Positions 1 through 11,371 of a stretch of 64,000 nt of DNA are shown piece by piece. The translations under genes were made by a program, and so were the position numbers. Under the pieces are notes generated by a model. The model ran no database searches. It saw nothing but the letters and a program-made list of their open reading frames with translations, and was not told the DNA's origin. Source of the stretch: Stagonosporopsis chrysanthemi (lineage: Eukaryota > Ascomycota > Dothideomycetes > Pleosporales > Didymellaceae); the NCBI GenBank assembly GCA_022560025.1, contig JAFISE010000078.1, positions 62,001 to 126,000 of the forward strand, written 5' to 3'. Each line of letters opens with the position of its first letter. The first letter of the stretch is position 1.

Positions 1-1014
1 AGGGCTTCAGACTTGTTTTTGATTCCACGGAGACAGACTGGCAGTATACTACCCTGTCTAGCTTGCATGATCCTTTAGGAATCTATTCGCCTGCGCCTGT
101 CCAAATCTAGCAGGTGGGTCTTCGAAGATTGGTTCGCAATACTCTCCGATTCGCTCTCTGGCTACGAGAGCTGATTCGTCCGTTAGATTCCAGATCAAGC
201 GTTCACTCATACTGGGTGGATGGAGTTTTTCCGAGCTCAGTCCCGTTTACGTCAGATGTCGCAGCCTAGGCTGAGAGTGGTGTTAGAGTGCTCGGGCATC
301 TTCTTCAGAGTTGCTAGTTCTGAAGGTGCATTTGATACGTTTTTGGTGCACGTAAGCGCCCTTTCAGTCTCGCATTGAACCCCAAGTTTATTGTCGTCAA
401 AGGCACCATCGAATAGCTAGAGTATAGCAATGCCTACAGCCTCAATATATTTAGTAACGTCAGTGCGGTCTGGAATAAAAGAAAAAGCGGAGTCTTCAAC
501 AGGTTGACAAGATTGTCTAGGGGCTGAATTGATAGCGATGCGGATCGGACTAATATGACAGTAGCTCAGCACGATGACCAGGTACACGGCTTCGCATGCA
601 CAAATTTTGACTAAGAGCTGTTACCGGGTGCGCGGTATGTTTCCGACCTTATCTATGTATTGAAATGGGTGGCCGTATTATGCATTGTGTCTGCATAAGG
701 CTCAGATTGACGATGGATCGCTTTTTGCGTGCCGTTTTAACCCTTGTACTGTGGTGGTGCTTGGAGGAAACATGCCACTAATGCAGTTGGAAAGCTACGA
801 CACATCCTGATGTCTTGAAAAGCTACGACATATTCTGATTCCAAGGAAAGAGCGTTACGAGATGCCTAGTTCGCGGTTTCCAGTCTGTGACGAACAGTTC
901 TTCCTTATAAGAAGCACCTGCTGTCTTCAAAATTAATAGGATAAGAAGTTAAGGCGTTTTGTTGTCACCTCCTCTCACGTCCATTTCCTACTGCAAGCCG
1001 TAGTTCAAACCGAT
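1..1014. other. Intergenic, upstream of the ammonia-lyase gene
   Basis: No coding region is recognised in this stretch. It holds the presumed promoter and 5' leader of the ammonia-lyase gene on its right. An ATCGGAC heptamer lies at 544-550, about 465 bp upstream of the start codon; the same heptamer, in either orientation, recurs upstream of three other genes of the candidate cluster. No TATA box stands out. Confidence 0.5.
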
Positions 1015-3090
1015 ATGGCAACATCAGTGCCTTCTTTCACGGATCTGGTGCTATCGCAATGGCGTAGACCTGGGTCGTCCTCAACAGGGGTGGTCGCCGT
1101 CGACGGCAGAAGCTTGACCATCGCCGAAGTGGTGGCAGTCTCCAGACAGCTAAAGGAGGTGGAGCTGACTCGCGAGTCGATCGAGGCCATTGAAGCGTGC
1201 AGCAAGATCATCCCCGAGAAGATAGCCAAGGGCCACATTATTTACGGAGTCAACACAGGATTCGGAGGCAGCGCCGACACCAGATGTAACGACGTGGAGA
1301 GAGTACAACAGAGCCTCATCAGTCACCTGACGTGTGGAATTGTGTCAGACGGACAGCAGGAGCTAGCTCCAGCCAGCAATGAGCCTGGCAGACAACGCAA
1401 TGGCGACCAAAGCAACTGCAAGTTGACCAATGGCAAAGAGATGCACGGCAGGCAAATCAACGGCGGCCAGATTGACGAAAATCAGACCAACGGTGACCAA
1501 AGGAAGGGTATCGCCACTAATGCTCATGCCACAAAGCAAAAAGGCTCCTCAGCGACACACACGCTTTCCCTGAACGACGCACTTGCCGCCACGTGCATGC
1601 CAGAATCGTGGGCACGGGCTTCGATGCTTATCCGCCTCAACTCGCTAGCGGGCGGAGCATCAGGCATTCGAGTTGATATCGCCGACTCGCTGATGCAGCT
1701 GTTGAACAAGGATGTCGTGCCGCGCATCCCTGTGCGAGGGAGCATCTCAGCATCTGGAGACCTGAGTTCGCTTGCATGGATCGGGGCGCTGATGCAGGGC
1801 AAGCCGGCTGCCACAGCATTCGTAGGGCCACGTGATCTGAACGGCGGACGGAGAAGGAGGGTGGTGAAGGCTGACGCTGCGCTGAAGGAAGCCGGCATCG
1901 CCCCCATCAGCCTTCAAGCCAAAGAAGGCCTAGCTATTGTCAATGGCACAGCTGTATCGGCCGGGGTGGCGGCGCTGGCGGCACATGAGTCGCTCAACCT
2001 CGCGGCGCTGTCGCAGGTTCTGACGGCCATGAGCGTTGAGGCACTGCGGGGCAGTGACGAGAGCTTCGAGCCATTCATTGCACGTATCCGCCCACATCCA
2101 GGCCAGGTTGATAGCGCGCGCAACATAATGGCGTTCTTGCAGGGCTCGAAGCTGCTGAACCGGCATGATGATGGCCAGAATGAGAATGAAAACGGGATCG
2201 GGGACGGGAACGCGATCGGAGACGGGAATGCACGCGGGACTGGAAACACCAAAAACGAAAACGGGGCCGAAGCCACCAGGGCTGTGCTGCGCCAAGACCG
2301 CTACTCCATACGCACCGCCAGCCAATGGATTGGACCTGTGCTGGAAGACTTCTGCCTGGCCCACCAGCAGCTCACCATCGAGCTCAACTCGGTGACGGAC
2401 AACCCGCTGATCGACACCGCTACGGGCCGTGTCTTCCACGGCGGCAACTTCCAGGCCCGAGCCGTCACCTCGGCGGTGGAGAAGCTGCGCCAGGGCCTGC
2501 AGGGTATTGGCCGCATGCTCTTCGCCCAGTGCACCGAGATGATCAACCCAAACACCAGCTGGGGCCTGCCACCCAATCTGTGCTCTGACGATGTGAACAC
2601 CTCGTTCCTGTTCAAGGGCCTCGACGTTGTCATTGCTGGCCTGACATCTGAGCTAGGATTTTTGGCCAACCCTGTTGGCTCGCACGTGCAGACTGCGGAG
2701 ATGGGCAATCAGTCACTCAACTCTCTGGCGCTCGTGTCAGCTCGCTACACGCTTGAGGCTGTCGACGTTTTGTCGCAGATCGCCTCAGCGCACCTCCTGG
2801 CGCTGTGTCAGGCACTGGACCTGCGCGCCATTGAGATCGAGGGCCGCAAAGACGCCCCTCCTGACCCCACACCTTACCTTGGCCAGGCTTCGCAGCACAT
2901 GTACCGCTTCGTACGCGACCAGCTAGGCGTACCCTTCTTGGGCGAGGACCACCTCGCTTCAAATCAACCTGTCACGCTCGATGGCGCCACTCCGAGCATT
3001 GGACTATACAACACTCGTATCTACGAATCTATCAGGTCTGGGCAGTTGTACAATGTCGCCCTTGCTAGTCTGGAAGAAGTGGAGGCTTAG
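1015..3090 (+). CDS. Aromatic amino-acid ammonia-lyase (PAL/TAL family)
   Basis: A single 691-residue exon. The enzyme family removes ammonia from phenylalanine or tyrosine to give cinnamate or p-coumarate, and is cytosolic. The catalytic Tyr lies in the YGVNTGFGG motif (Tyr77). The Ala-Ser-Gly triad that cyclises to the MIO prosthetic group is at 246-248 within SISASGDLSSL. Conserved later blocks include the NSVTDNPL segment and the C-terminal helical region. The residues at the usual substrate-selectivity pair read His104-Leu105, the pair associated with tyrosine use in bacterial TAL; fungal PAL usually has His-Gln and plants Phe-Leu. Two Asn/Gly/Gln-rich insertions (about 111-182 and 380-415) are not usual for the family. 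It is the first gene of a run of small-molecule enzymes ending near 16 kb. The start is chosen because the N-terminus matches family length and nothing coding precedes it. Family assignment is firm; substrate is inferred. Confidence 0.93.
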   Translation: MATSVPSFTDLVLSQWRRPGSSSTGVVAVDGRSLTIAEVVAVSRQLKEVELTRESIEAIEACSKIIPEKIAKGHIIYGVNTGFGGSADTRCNDVERVQQSLISHLTCGIVSDGQQELAPASNEPGRQRNGDQSNCKLTNGKEMHGRQINGGQIDENQTNGDQRKGIATNAHATKQKGSSATHTLSLNDALAATCMPESWARASMLIRLNSLAGGASGIRVDIADSLMQLLNKDVVPRIPVRGSISASGDLSSLAWIGALMQGKPAATAFVGPRDLNGGRRRRVVKADAALKEAGIAPISLQAKEGLAIVNGTAVSAGVAALAAHESLNLAALSQVLTAMSVEALRGSDESFEPFIARIRPHPGQVDSARNIMAFLQGSKLLNRHDDGQNENENGIGDGNAIGDGNARGTGNTKNENGAEATRAVLRQDRYSIRTASQWIGPVLEDFCLAHQQLTIELNSVTDNPLIDTATGRVFHGGNFQARAVTSAVEKLRQGLQGIGRMLFAQCTEMINPNTSWGLPPNLCSDDVNTSFLFKGLDVVIAGLTSELGFLANPVGSHVQTAEMGNQSLNSLALVSARYTLEAVDVLSQIASAHLLALCQALDLRAIEIEGRKDAPPDPTPYLGQASQHMYRFVRDQLGVPFLGEDHLASNQPVTLDGATPSIGLYNTRIYESIRSGQLYNVALASLEEVEA

Positions 3091-4040
3091 CTAGTATGCA
3101 TGATATGTCTTAGGGTATCTACAATTATCGATTGGCTACTACAACACCACTCTCCAACCACTTTCCTGCTTGTAGATTGTAGATCTAGATACTGATATTA
3201 CATGTTCGACAGGCCTATTGAGTTCTAGATGAAGGCTTCCGAGGCCAAAATGACATTGTACTGACAGGTGGTTTGGAATTGCCAACGTGTGAATCTACTT
3301 GGGCGGTATGGCTTTAATTAGACGCTAATAAGTTCCGACGCCACCCCAGCTCGGGATAGCTTCAACCGACGCGGATCGAAACGTTCAACATCCGAAGCGA
3401 AAAAGGGAAGAGACTAGAGCCTGCCTGCAGGATTCCCGCCCCACTTTTTGAATCCTGGCGCCTCATAGCGCCATAAATCAAGTAGGCGGGACTGGCGACC
3501 TCAGAATGACTTAATGAGCTACCCTATTTGGGCAAGCAATTACTGTGATTGGATGAATTTCTCGGTGAACAAAGCCGAGGCTGAGATTGACATACTTGCA
3601 TACTAACCATGGTTATTACCGTAGATTCTCTTTGTTGCTATGGGGGTTCAGACCGTGTAAGCTAGTTCAAAATTACGAGGGATACTTTGGAACCTTCCCT
3701 GGCTCCTGGCCACTAAGAGGCTACTTTGAAGGATGCTCAAGACACTGTGTGAGGTTTACGCCCGGGGCTAAGACTGACCTCACTGGCTTGTTAGTTGTTT
3801 TTCGGGTGGGTTGGAACCTTTACATATCACTAAGCCGCTTATTGACGTACTCGCGAATTGCTTGCGAAGAGCTAGATCCTTCTACCGTGAAAATTTCCTG
3901 GTCGTGGGCCATTGGTGCAGTACGTTGACAGTAACTTTGACATCAGGCATACAGTGTTCTTCTGGCCGACACATTTATCTTTTCCCTTTACAGTCCACGT
4001 CCAGAACCACATTCGCACATACACATCTCAATCAGTAGTC
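3091..4040. other. Intergenic, no gene seen
   Basis: This gap lies between the ammonia-lyase stop and the aldo-keto reductase start. The open frames here (longest about 113 codons near 3587-3928) show no family features and no splice-consistent extension. It presumably contains the terminator of the first gene and the promoter of the second. Confidence 0.5.
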
Positions 4041-5045
4041 ATGTCTGTCAAAGCAATGTAAGCTCACTACCAATCCTCTGAGAGCCATTGTACTCATGTT
4101 CTGTGAAGATTCGGCGGTGCATCCATCAGCAGCATGAGCGCCTTTGCTCAAGAGGACCAAATGGATAACCTCCTTACTACCCTCCGAAAAGCTGGCATTG
4201 AGAACATAGACACCGCACGTATCTACCCGGGTTCTGAGGAAATCATTGGTAAGGCATCTGGCCGCGAAGACTTCACCATCGACACCAAAATCATTGGTGG
4301 GCTTGTCCCTGGCACTGCCAAAAAGGAGGCCATTATTGTCGACGCGCAAGACTCTCTTAATAAGGTCAACATAAAGCAGTTCGACATACTATACCTCCAC
4401 TCTCCCGACAAGGATATTGCCATTGAAGAGACACTGGAGGGCATCAACGAAGTCTACAAGAAAGGCATCTTCAGACGGTTTGGGTTAAGCAATTTTTCGG
4501 CTGAGGAGGTGCAGAACGCATATGATGTTGCAAAGAGCAAGAACTTTGTGCTTCCTAGCGTCTACCAAGGCAACTATAGTCCCATTGCGCGGCATCTGGA
4601 ACTTCAATTATTCCCTACGCTGAGAAGACTGGGTATCACGTTTCGCGCCTACTCCCCGTTGGCGGGGGGCTTCCTGACCAAGACGATACAGAGTTTAGAC
4701 GAAGGGGCGGGTCGGTTCAACGACCAGGCAGCTGGAGGCCTGTACAATAGGCTCTACAACAAGGCTCCGCTGCGTGAGGTGTTAGCGGAGTGGAACGATA
4801 TCGCAGAAGAAGAGCACGTCACCAATGCAGAGCTCGCGTACCGATGGGTCGCGTATCATTCAGTCCTCAAGGCTGAGCAGGGCGATGCAGTAATCTTCGG
4901 TGCAAGCAGCATCAAGCAGATTGAGCAGACGGTGGCGAGTTTACAAAAGGGAGGTGGTCTGAGCGAGCGCACGTTGAAGAGGATTGACGCAATTTGGACA
5001 AAGGTTGAAAAGGATGCACCCATTGACAACTTTCGCAGCTCGTAG
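4041..5045 (+). CDS. Aldo-keto reductase, aflatoxin-aldehyde-reductase-like (AKR7 type)
   Basis: Two exons: 4041-4057 (only 17 nt) and 4109-5045, with a 51-bp intron (GTAAGC..GAAG). The spliced protein is 317 residues. The micro-exon is needed: it supplies the family's first strand (SVKAIFGGAS), and the intronless ATG at 4134 would miss it. The AKR tetrad is visible as Asp40, Tyr45, Lys66 and His103 (IDTARIY, DTKI, LYLHSPD). A (beta/alpha)8 pattern continues to the end with the NADPH-binding GASS segment near the C-terminus. The enzyme would reduce an aldehyde or ketone with NADPH in the cytosol. In this neighbourhood a cinnamaldehyde-, benzaldehyde- or prenyl-aldehyde-type substrate is plausible but unproven. 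A general detoxifying AKR that merely sits here is the alternative. Confidence 0.88.
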
Positions 5046-6964
5046 AACAGCAGCGACATGCTTTGACATCACAAATTGACCAAGTCATGATAACATACCA
5101 AACGTGAATGGGTGTGAAGCATACAAACACTAACATCACAAAACGTCAAATAGCTGTAACTCTTAATTGCAGTAAGGTCAAATCTCAAAGTTCTTGCTAG
5201 AAGTCCTGGCCGACCACGTTTCCATGTGCACAGACCACTAAAAACGCACCTTACGTGCCGACATCCGTTCCAAAACTACAGCCGGAATCCTTCCAACGTC
5301 ACCACCAAGGTCTTTCCTGCGAATTCAAATTCTTCTAAGTCTTTGTGGGCTCGCCACAGCTCGGCCGCCCGCATTTTTGACAACGACTTGCACCGATACT
5401 GATATTCGATCTGACTTGCATAACAGGTGGGTCATCACTTACTTAGCTTACCTCGCGTCTTGAACGCGAGCGTCTCAACCAGATATTCGGATTGCGCGAA
5501 GGAGCGTGCAAGTAAGACGAGTAGCTCGGTTCGTCGCAACATCACGTGTAATATGCGTGGTTTTACGTAGTGCTTTAGTGGGACTCGTAGGCCTGTTTAC
5601 GTGGCATGTCATAATGTTCGAGACTTTTGAAGTCGGACAAAAGAGAAGTCGCCACTCAGTAGTAGCAGGAAAACGCTACAGGACCGACTTTGTGGTCTGC
5701 CCGAAATGCCTCGTATCCTACAAAACTGGAGCCTTCGTGGCTCGTAGGCCAGCGCACCCCGTGTCAAGATCTTTGCTGATTCGCCACAGATTCTGCGTTT
5801 TTTCAGTAGATTTTCAAAGGTTCCAAGAGGCCTATCCAGAGCATCTGTGCTAGACAAGTCTGCAAAGACTCAGCGAATAGGCCTCTGACCGTTCAAGGGA
5901 CTCAAGTCAAGTCTCTTTCTCCTGTGACAGGTCAACAGTCGCGAAAATACGCAGACATGTATCAGTTCATTGCGGTGTATCCCTTTGACAGAGACAGAAC
6001 TGGTAAGGAAGATGACTTCGGACTTACAGCCGGTGGCACTGTATTTAACTGCAAGGACATACATTAGACATCTAGACATAAAGATCAATTAATTTGCGCT
6101 CTAAATCTTCTTTACAGGATTTTGAGTGCGTCTACATCTGAACCTAGGTGTGCCTTTTTGATGTTTGAACCTCTTAAAAAGCACTATAGCCCGCAGCAGA
6201 GATTACACATTCTTTGACTGCGCGTGCAACTCATGTAACATGGGTGGGACCTCATCTCATTATTGAAGTTCTCATCTTTTGACCGCTATCATCTGGGTCA
6301 CTTTTTTTCACAACAGAATGATCAAAAATGTCAAGATCAACCTTGTTCGCTACGAGAAACCTTGGTCGGAACACAAAACCGGTAGGAGTACACGTTATTG
6401 AGCGACCATGATGCTGTAGAGCTTCTACGTTCTATGTTCGGTATTTCACTAGGTGACAGAAGTATGCTGTCCTGAAGGAGGAAGCTGGTACATGCTCTGA
6501 CAGTAATCCAAAGGCGATGTTTGATCAAACCTTAGATAATCTCAAAGAGCTTCGAATCAATAGACTACGATACTGCGCCTAGAAACAGTTTTCTTGCACT
6601 CTGGAAGGATATAGACCTTTTCTACTCATTTCAGTGCAGTAGCAGCGATATCACAGTTCATAGACAGTGCTGTAAACTGGGCAGGCTTTGAGGCAGAATT
6701 GGATGTTTGCGTGCGTAATATCACGGTAGTTTGCGGTAGTATGGTTCAGGAGCCTGAGCAGGACATTACATTGGACCGAACAGGTATATTGAATCGAGAG
6801 GCAGCTCTGGGTGTTGCATAGTACGTCAGACTGATGAATATTGGGAGTAAAGACTAAGTAACAAGCTCGGAGAGTTCGATACTTGCATCATGGTCTGAGG
6901 TGATTTGTATGATTAAGAGCCAAACAATGATACAGGAGCCACAACTCCAGCATTAAAAATGTTG
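5046..6964. other. Intergenic, no gene seen
   Basis: About 1.9 kb between the 3' ends of the aldo-keto reductase (plus strand) and the first cupin gene (minus strand). Open frames such as 5506-5853 do not resemble any family I recognise and lack codon or splice support. No RNA gene or repeat was seen. Confidence 0.45.
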
Positions 6965-7673
6965 CTAGAATTCACTTTCAAAGAAGTCATCCCCATAGCG
7001 GTTTACACCTCTGCCACTAACATAATTGCCTCCACCCATACACAGCTCAGCTGACTTTTTCTCGTCGTTTCTCTGTGAAGCACTCAGGCTCAGCTGCACC
7101 AATAGGATCCGCGCAGATAAAAGTCCATCTCCAGTTACGTTGACCCATCTGTGAGTAGTCGACTGTTGAACAGCAATATCACCACGCTGCATGATACGCT
7201 CCTCGCCTGAGTCAAGAATTATCTTAACAATACCCTCGATTACAATCGCGTACTCAAGACCATTGACGCAGTGCATTGATGATGTTCCACCCGGAGCGAA
7301 ATCGATCATACGGAATACAGATTCAGGCTGGATGACAGTACCGGGCTGTGCATTGAATTAGCCCATATTCGCTTGAGCAAGTTCATGCATATGTGAGTTC
7401 AAGTTCATGCACTGTTCATCGGTAGAGATGTATGCCAACCTTATCATCGTACGCATGACTAGCTTTCGCCTCGCCATTCAGCTCGACAGGGTACTGTTTT
7501 GTCTGGTCGATAACCTTTCCGATGGCTGACTTATAGACTGGCTCGTGGTGTTGACTGTCACTCTTCGAAGACAAAAACACTGATTTTCCTTGTGGATTGT
7601 GTCCAGTGATATGGCGGACGACACGAGGAAGACTTTGCACTGGATGCATTGTGTCCATATCAGGGGCTACCAT
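6965..7673 (-). CDS. Small single-domain cupin protein
   Basis: Two exons on the minus strand, 7673-7440 and 7345-6965, joined by a 94-bp intron (7439-7346), give about 204 residues. The splice restores a continuous family match: exon 1 carries the N-terminal VTGH-type segment (VVRHITGHNPQGKSVF), and exon 2 starts at PGTVIQPESVFRMIDFAPGG, the usual run into the barrel. His103 (SSMHCVNGLEYAIVIEG) and His143 (GDIAVQQSTTHRWVN) are candidate metal ligands, but the classic HxH pair is reduced to one His in motif 1. The donor GTTGGC is weak, so the exon 1 end could shift. Small cupins of this type are common beside fungal secondary-metabolism enzymes and may act as isomerases, cyclases or dioxygenases. 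The specific reaction is unknown. It is transcribed divergently from the DMATS gene. Confidence 0.75.
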
Positions 7674-8635
7674 AGTTTCTGGGTTGCTAGGCCAGAGTCA
7701 ACGACGCTTTACAAGATAGAACTCAGGCCTTACTGGCTAGAGTTACTTGTTGGTATCAACAAATGCGTTACACACGGGGAGAGGGCAACTGCTTGTTGCT
7801 GTTCAATCAGAGAGATTGAGTGGAGGGAGGAACCGGGCAGACAATTTCGACAGAATCAAAAAGATAGCTTGAGAAGAAGCCGAGGATGATGCTTATGGCC
7901 AGCTAGTCATCTGCGACATATCTTCCAGCAGCTTCGGCAGTGTGTAAACCTCACCATGAATGGCCGGGCTCAATGCATGATCATCCATTCTGCTAGTGCA
8001 TGAAAGCCCTTCTGTCGTCCTAGTGATGAGATAGTCTCACACGACGTACCAAAATCGACGCTTACGGAGATTGAATGTTTCCCTAGATCTCATCTTCGTC
8101 TTACTTGCAGAGTTAACTAGGGCCTTTTGCAGTGGTCCTACATAGTTCTAGGGTCGGATTCGCAGGTTACGAAGAGAAATTGTTTCCCAAATTTTTTTTA
8201 GCTTCTGACTTGCATGATCCTCATGCGTGTCTTGCGCTGGTCTTGCATTGTCGAGTAGAAGACCCATGCTTGCTATCTGTGGGGTTTGATTAGCTGATAG
8301 GGTTAGAACTATTGCGTATCTCGCCACCTAGATGCGGCTAACCTATCACGGTATAGCTGATTTGAGCCAAGCACGATATGCAATTATGAGCAAAGTACGG
8401 TACCAAAGCAAGGTTTGTGGAGAAGAATTCCTACAGGGATTCGCGCTACTCAGTAGGCCCTAGTCATACAACCGCAGCTGGGACATTGGTATATTATCGC
8501 GGCATTAGTGGAGACAGGCATCAAGCCATACTTAAATAGATTATAAAGCTATCACACTACCCACTTAACCTTCTACCTGGTATACGAGCCGAAACTTGAA
8601 GCGACAGTTCTTGCCAGGATGCATCGTTGCATGCC

Positions 8636-8646
8636 GGCTGTCCGAT
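8636..8646 (+). promoter_or_regulatory. Shared promoter word GGCTGTCCGAT, DMATS copy
   Basis: This 11-base word lies 297 bp upstream of the DMATS start and overlaps a CGG-N4-CCG inverted pair at 8635-8644, the kind of spaced triplet bound by Zn2Cys6 dimers. The same 11 bases occur upstream of the UbiA gene. That it is a binding site is inference. Confidence 0.3.
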
Positions 8647-8792
8647 GGAAAATTTGAGCCCTGGACTAATTGGTGGTGAATATCTGCCCCCGTAAAATGG
8701 GGACCACAGCCCAAGACTGGCACTTAACTCCTTTGTGATCGGCTGTCAGAGGCTGATAGTGACCATTTCAGTGTGGTATCGAGGACCCAGCC

Positions 8793-8800
8793 ATATATAT
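8793..8800 (+). promoter_or_regulatory. TATA-like element upstream of the DMATS gene
   Basis: An ATATATAT run about 143 bp before the chosen ATG and just upstream of a pyrimidine-rich leader. Position and composition fit a fungal TATA element; there is no other support. Confidence 0.35.
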
Positions 8801-8942
8801 CAGGTTCATTCCAGTACGAAGATTGAGTGCACACATGTTTTCCTCGAATTTCATTTATTCATACCATACTACCTGAAGATCGCAATCTAGGCAATCGGTG
8901 ACCGTCGCCAAGCGCTTACGGCCAACACTTCTTTTTGCCACC

Positions 8943-10327
8943 ATGGCCTCTTCTGCTACTTCTAATGGGGCGAGCAATGGCGCAAAGTCTCTGCCCTTCC
9001 TGGATCAGGTCAATCAAGAGAGCCGCTCGGACGATGAAGACCAGACTTTCTGGTGGAGTGTCTTGTCCGAAACCCTAGCCTCTCTTCTCCAAGCAAACCA
9101 GTACAGCGAGGAGATACAACTCCACTACCTCCGCTGGTTTTACCAGTGGATTCCCTCAGCCCTTGGACCACGTCCTGTTGATGGCAAACCCTTCTATGGG
9201 TCATGGATCACTCATGACCTGTCGCCATTAGAGTATAGTCTCAACTGGAAAGAGAAGAGTGCGAAACAGACAATACGTTTCACCATTGAAGCGGTCACAC
9301 GACACGCTGGCACAGCCACTGATCCCATCAACCAGCTAGGAGCCAAAGAATTTTTGACCACATTGTCGAAAGATTTGCAGGGTCTGGATCTGATTCAATT
9401 CAACCTGTTCCTCAATGCAACCAACGTACCTGATGATTCTGTTGCTGATGCTATATCAAAGCACCCATCACACTTTCCACGCAGCCGCGTCTGGGTTGCC
9501 TTTGATCTGGAGCACTCCGGCATCCCTGTGGCCAAGTCTTACTTCCTGCCACACTGGCTTGCGATCCAGAGCGGGGTTTCAGCGAACACCATCATCTCCG
9601 ATGCGGTCCGGGCGTGCAACAGATCCGACGGATCGTCGTACGACGCGTCGCTGGCCGCTATCGACTCGTACCTATCGACATTCCCGAGGCAGGAGGATGC
9701 CCCACAGATGGGACTGCTGTCCAATGACTGCACAGCAGAGACTGTCGGGTCGCGCCTCAAGGTCTACTTCCGCTCCTCAGCCGATACGCTTAATAAGGCT
9801 ATGGACATGTATCAACTGGGCGGCTCCCTCAAGGGTGCCAACATCGACGCCTCTGTTAAGGATATCAGCGAATTTTGGTACCACCTGTTCGGCCTAGACA
9901 GCTCGGACCCGGCAGCTGCTGACAAAGTCTGCATCGGCGAGCACAAATGCATTTTTGTATATGAGATGCGCTCCACCCAGAGCTCTGAGCCTGACATCGA
10001 TGTCAAGTTTCACATCCCAATGTGGCAGCTTGGCAGGTCAGATAATGAGATCAGTGAGCTGCTGGCTTCTTGGTTCGCAAGTCGTAACCATCCAGACCTC
10101 GCTGCGAGGTATAAATCTGATTTGAACGCAGCATTGTACGTTTCAACCTTTTCTTTTATCTTTTTTGTGGACCGGACTCTTATGCTAACACATTGTTCTA
10201 TAGTCCGAAAAGCATGACACAGAAGAGTGTTGGAACCCACACTTATCTCTCTATCACACACACACCAAAGACAGGGATGTACATGACCATGTATCTCAGC
10301 CCGAAGCTCCCCGAATTTTACTTCTGA
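8943..10327 (+). CDS. DMATS-type (ABBA-fold) aromatic prenyltransferase
   Basis: Two exons, 8943-10135 and 10204-10327, with a 68-bp intron (GTACGT..TATAG), give 438 residues, normal for the family. Splicing is required: it replaces a short read-through tail by the family C-terminus (GTHTYLSITHTPKTGMYM, ending PKLPEFYF). The ATG at 8943 sits in a near-perfect Kozak context (GCCACCATGG) and is preferred over the in-frame ATG at 8898. Visible landmarks are Glu97 in SPLEYSLNW (the acidic residue that holds the indole or aromatic acceptor in characterised members), Arg112 (RFTIEAV), Lys198/Tyr200 (AKSYFLP) and Arg271-Lys273-Tyr275 (RLKVYFR), the diphosphate-binding and tyrosine-shield positions. 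It is soluble and metal-independent in known members, and transfers dimethylallyl from DMAPP to an aromatic acceptor. The acceptor here may be tryptophan-like, tyrosine-like or a phenylpropanoid; the context favours the last, by inference. Confidence 0.93.
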
Positions 10328-11371
10328 ACAGTTAGAAGAACAAGGAAGATCAAGTAACCCTTTCACTCTTGCTGCGCACGAGCCGCTCGCTTAAAAACCA
10401 CATTACGTAGCTTGATAATGAATGCAATACAGTATTGTGTTCTTACATCTAATTTTCTTACGGACGCTTCAACGCAGGTGACTGGTGCTATATGGAAACA
10501 TGCTATTATAGGACTTGAGATTTCATGGGCTCCATCTTGTAATCATGCTTGGCATCTACCAGGGTGACACTAGCACCAATGGCAACGACGTGTTGGTCTA
10601 GAAGGCGGCTTGAGCTTACCCAATCATAACGTACAACTCCGGCTGTGGCTAACACCCCTTTGCATTCCCAGCCTTGTTTTAACAGGCCGTTCCTTGTGGC
10701 GTTGACACCATGACGTCTTTTCTCCTGTAAAAGCCCCAGCCCGTGGAGCATCCAGCTTAAGCTACTAAACATTTTTCGACCCTCTGGCGGGTGAGAGTCT
10801 TGACTCTTTGAAAGCAAACATCTAGAATGTTGCTCCTTCTACTTCATAGTACAATGGCTCCCGCTTGTACGAGCCTTGGTCTCTGAAGGGGAGGCATCGG
10901 ACAGTGACTCGTTTGCTGCCAAGTCTTGAAGTAGGAAGGTGTTATCAATGTGGCAGTCCGCTCTTGTAGAGGCAGAAAGTGGTAGGAAGGGCACGGGTAT
11001 CAGAACGTTCTGCTGCCTACCATCATCCCGAGATCTGCAAAGTTACCCCCGTCATCACTGGGAAAAAAAGACTTGCGGATGGAGCCTTCTCTTTATAGCA
11101 AGGTCAAAATCACATAAATCTCAATATTGTAAGAATAGTTTCTCTACAGTTGGGAACCTTTGGTACAAAAGGCTTTCTTCTACTAGAGAAAGACGCTAAG
11201 GGTAGAAGATCCTAACGAATGACTCTCCTCCCGCCAAAAGCACGGCAACCTTTATTTGGGATCCGGCAAGCCCCATAGTTTGAACATCAGAAGCCAGTAC
11301 TAACCGTGATTTAGTAGCTGCCCAATATTTTGTTATCAATCCGTACGCGACAAGATAATTGACTTGCTCCC
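10328..11371. other. Convergent intergenic region, DMATS to UbiA
   Basis: Both flanking genes end toward this gap. A minus-strand open frame of 103 codons (10817-10506) has a protein-like composition with a hydrophobic middle, but I recognise no family and no convincing upstream exon, so I do not call it a gene. An ATCGGAC word also occurs here at 10896-10902. Confidence 0.4.

Larger units (their letters stand above)
7674..8942. other. Divergent intergenic region between cupin and DMATS genes
   Basis: A 1.27-kb region between two divergent starts, so it probably carries both promoters. It includes a CGG-N4-CCG element (8635-8644), the shared GGCTGTCCGAT word (8636-8646) and a TATA-like run at 8793-8800. 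No coding region is recognised. Confidence 0.55.

Noticed and set aside
10506..10817. 103-codon minus-strand frame between DMATS and UbiA genes
   Set aside because: Protein-like composition but no recognised family, no upstream exon and no conserved motif. Left as intergenic.
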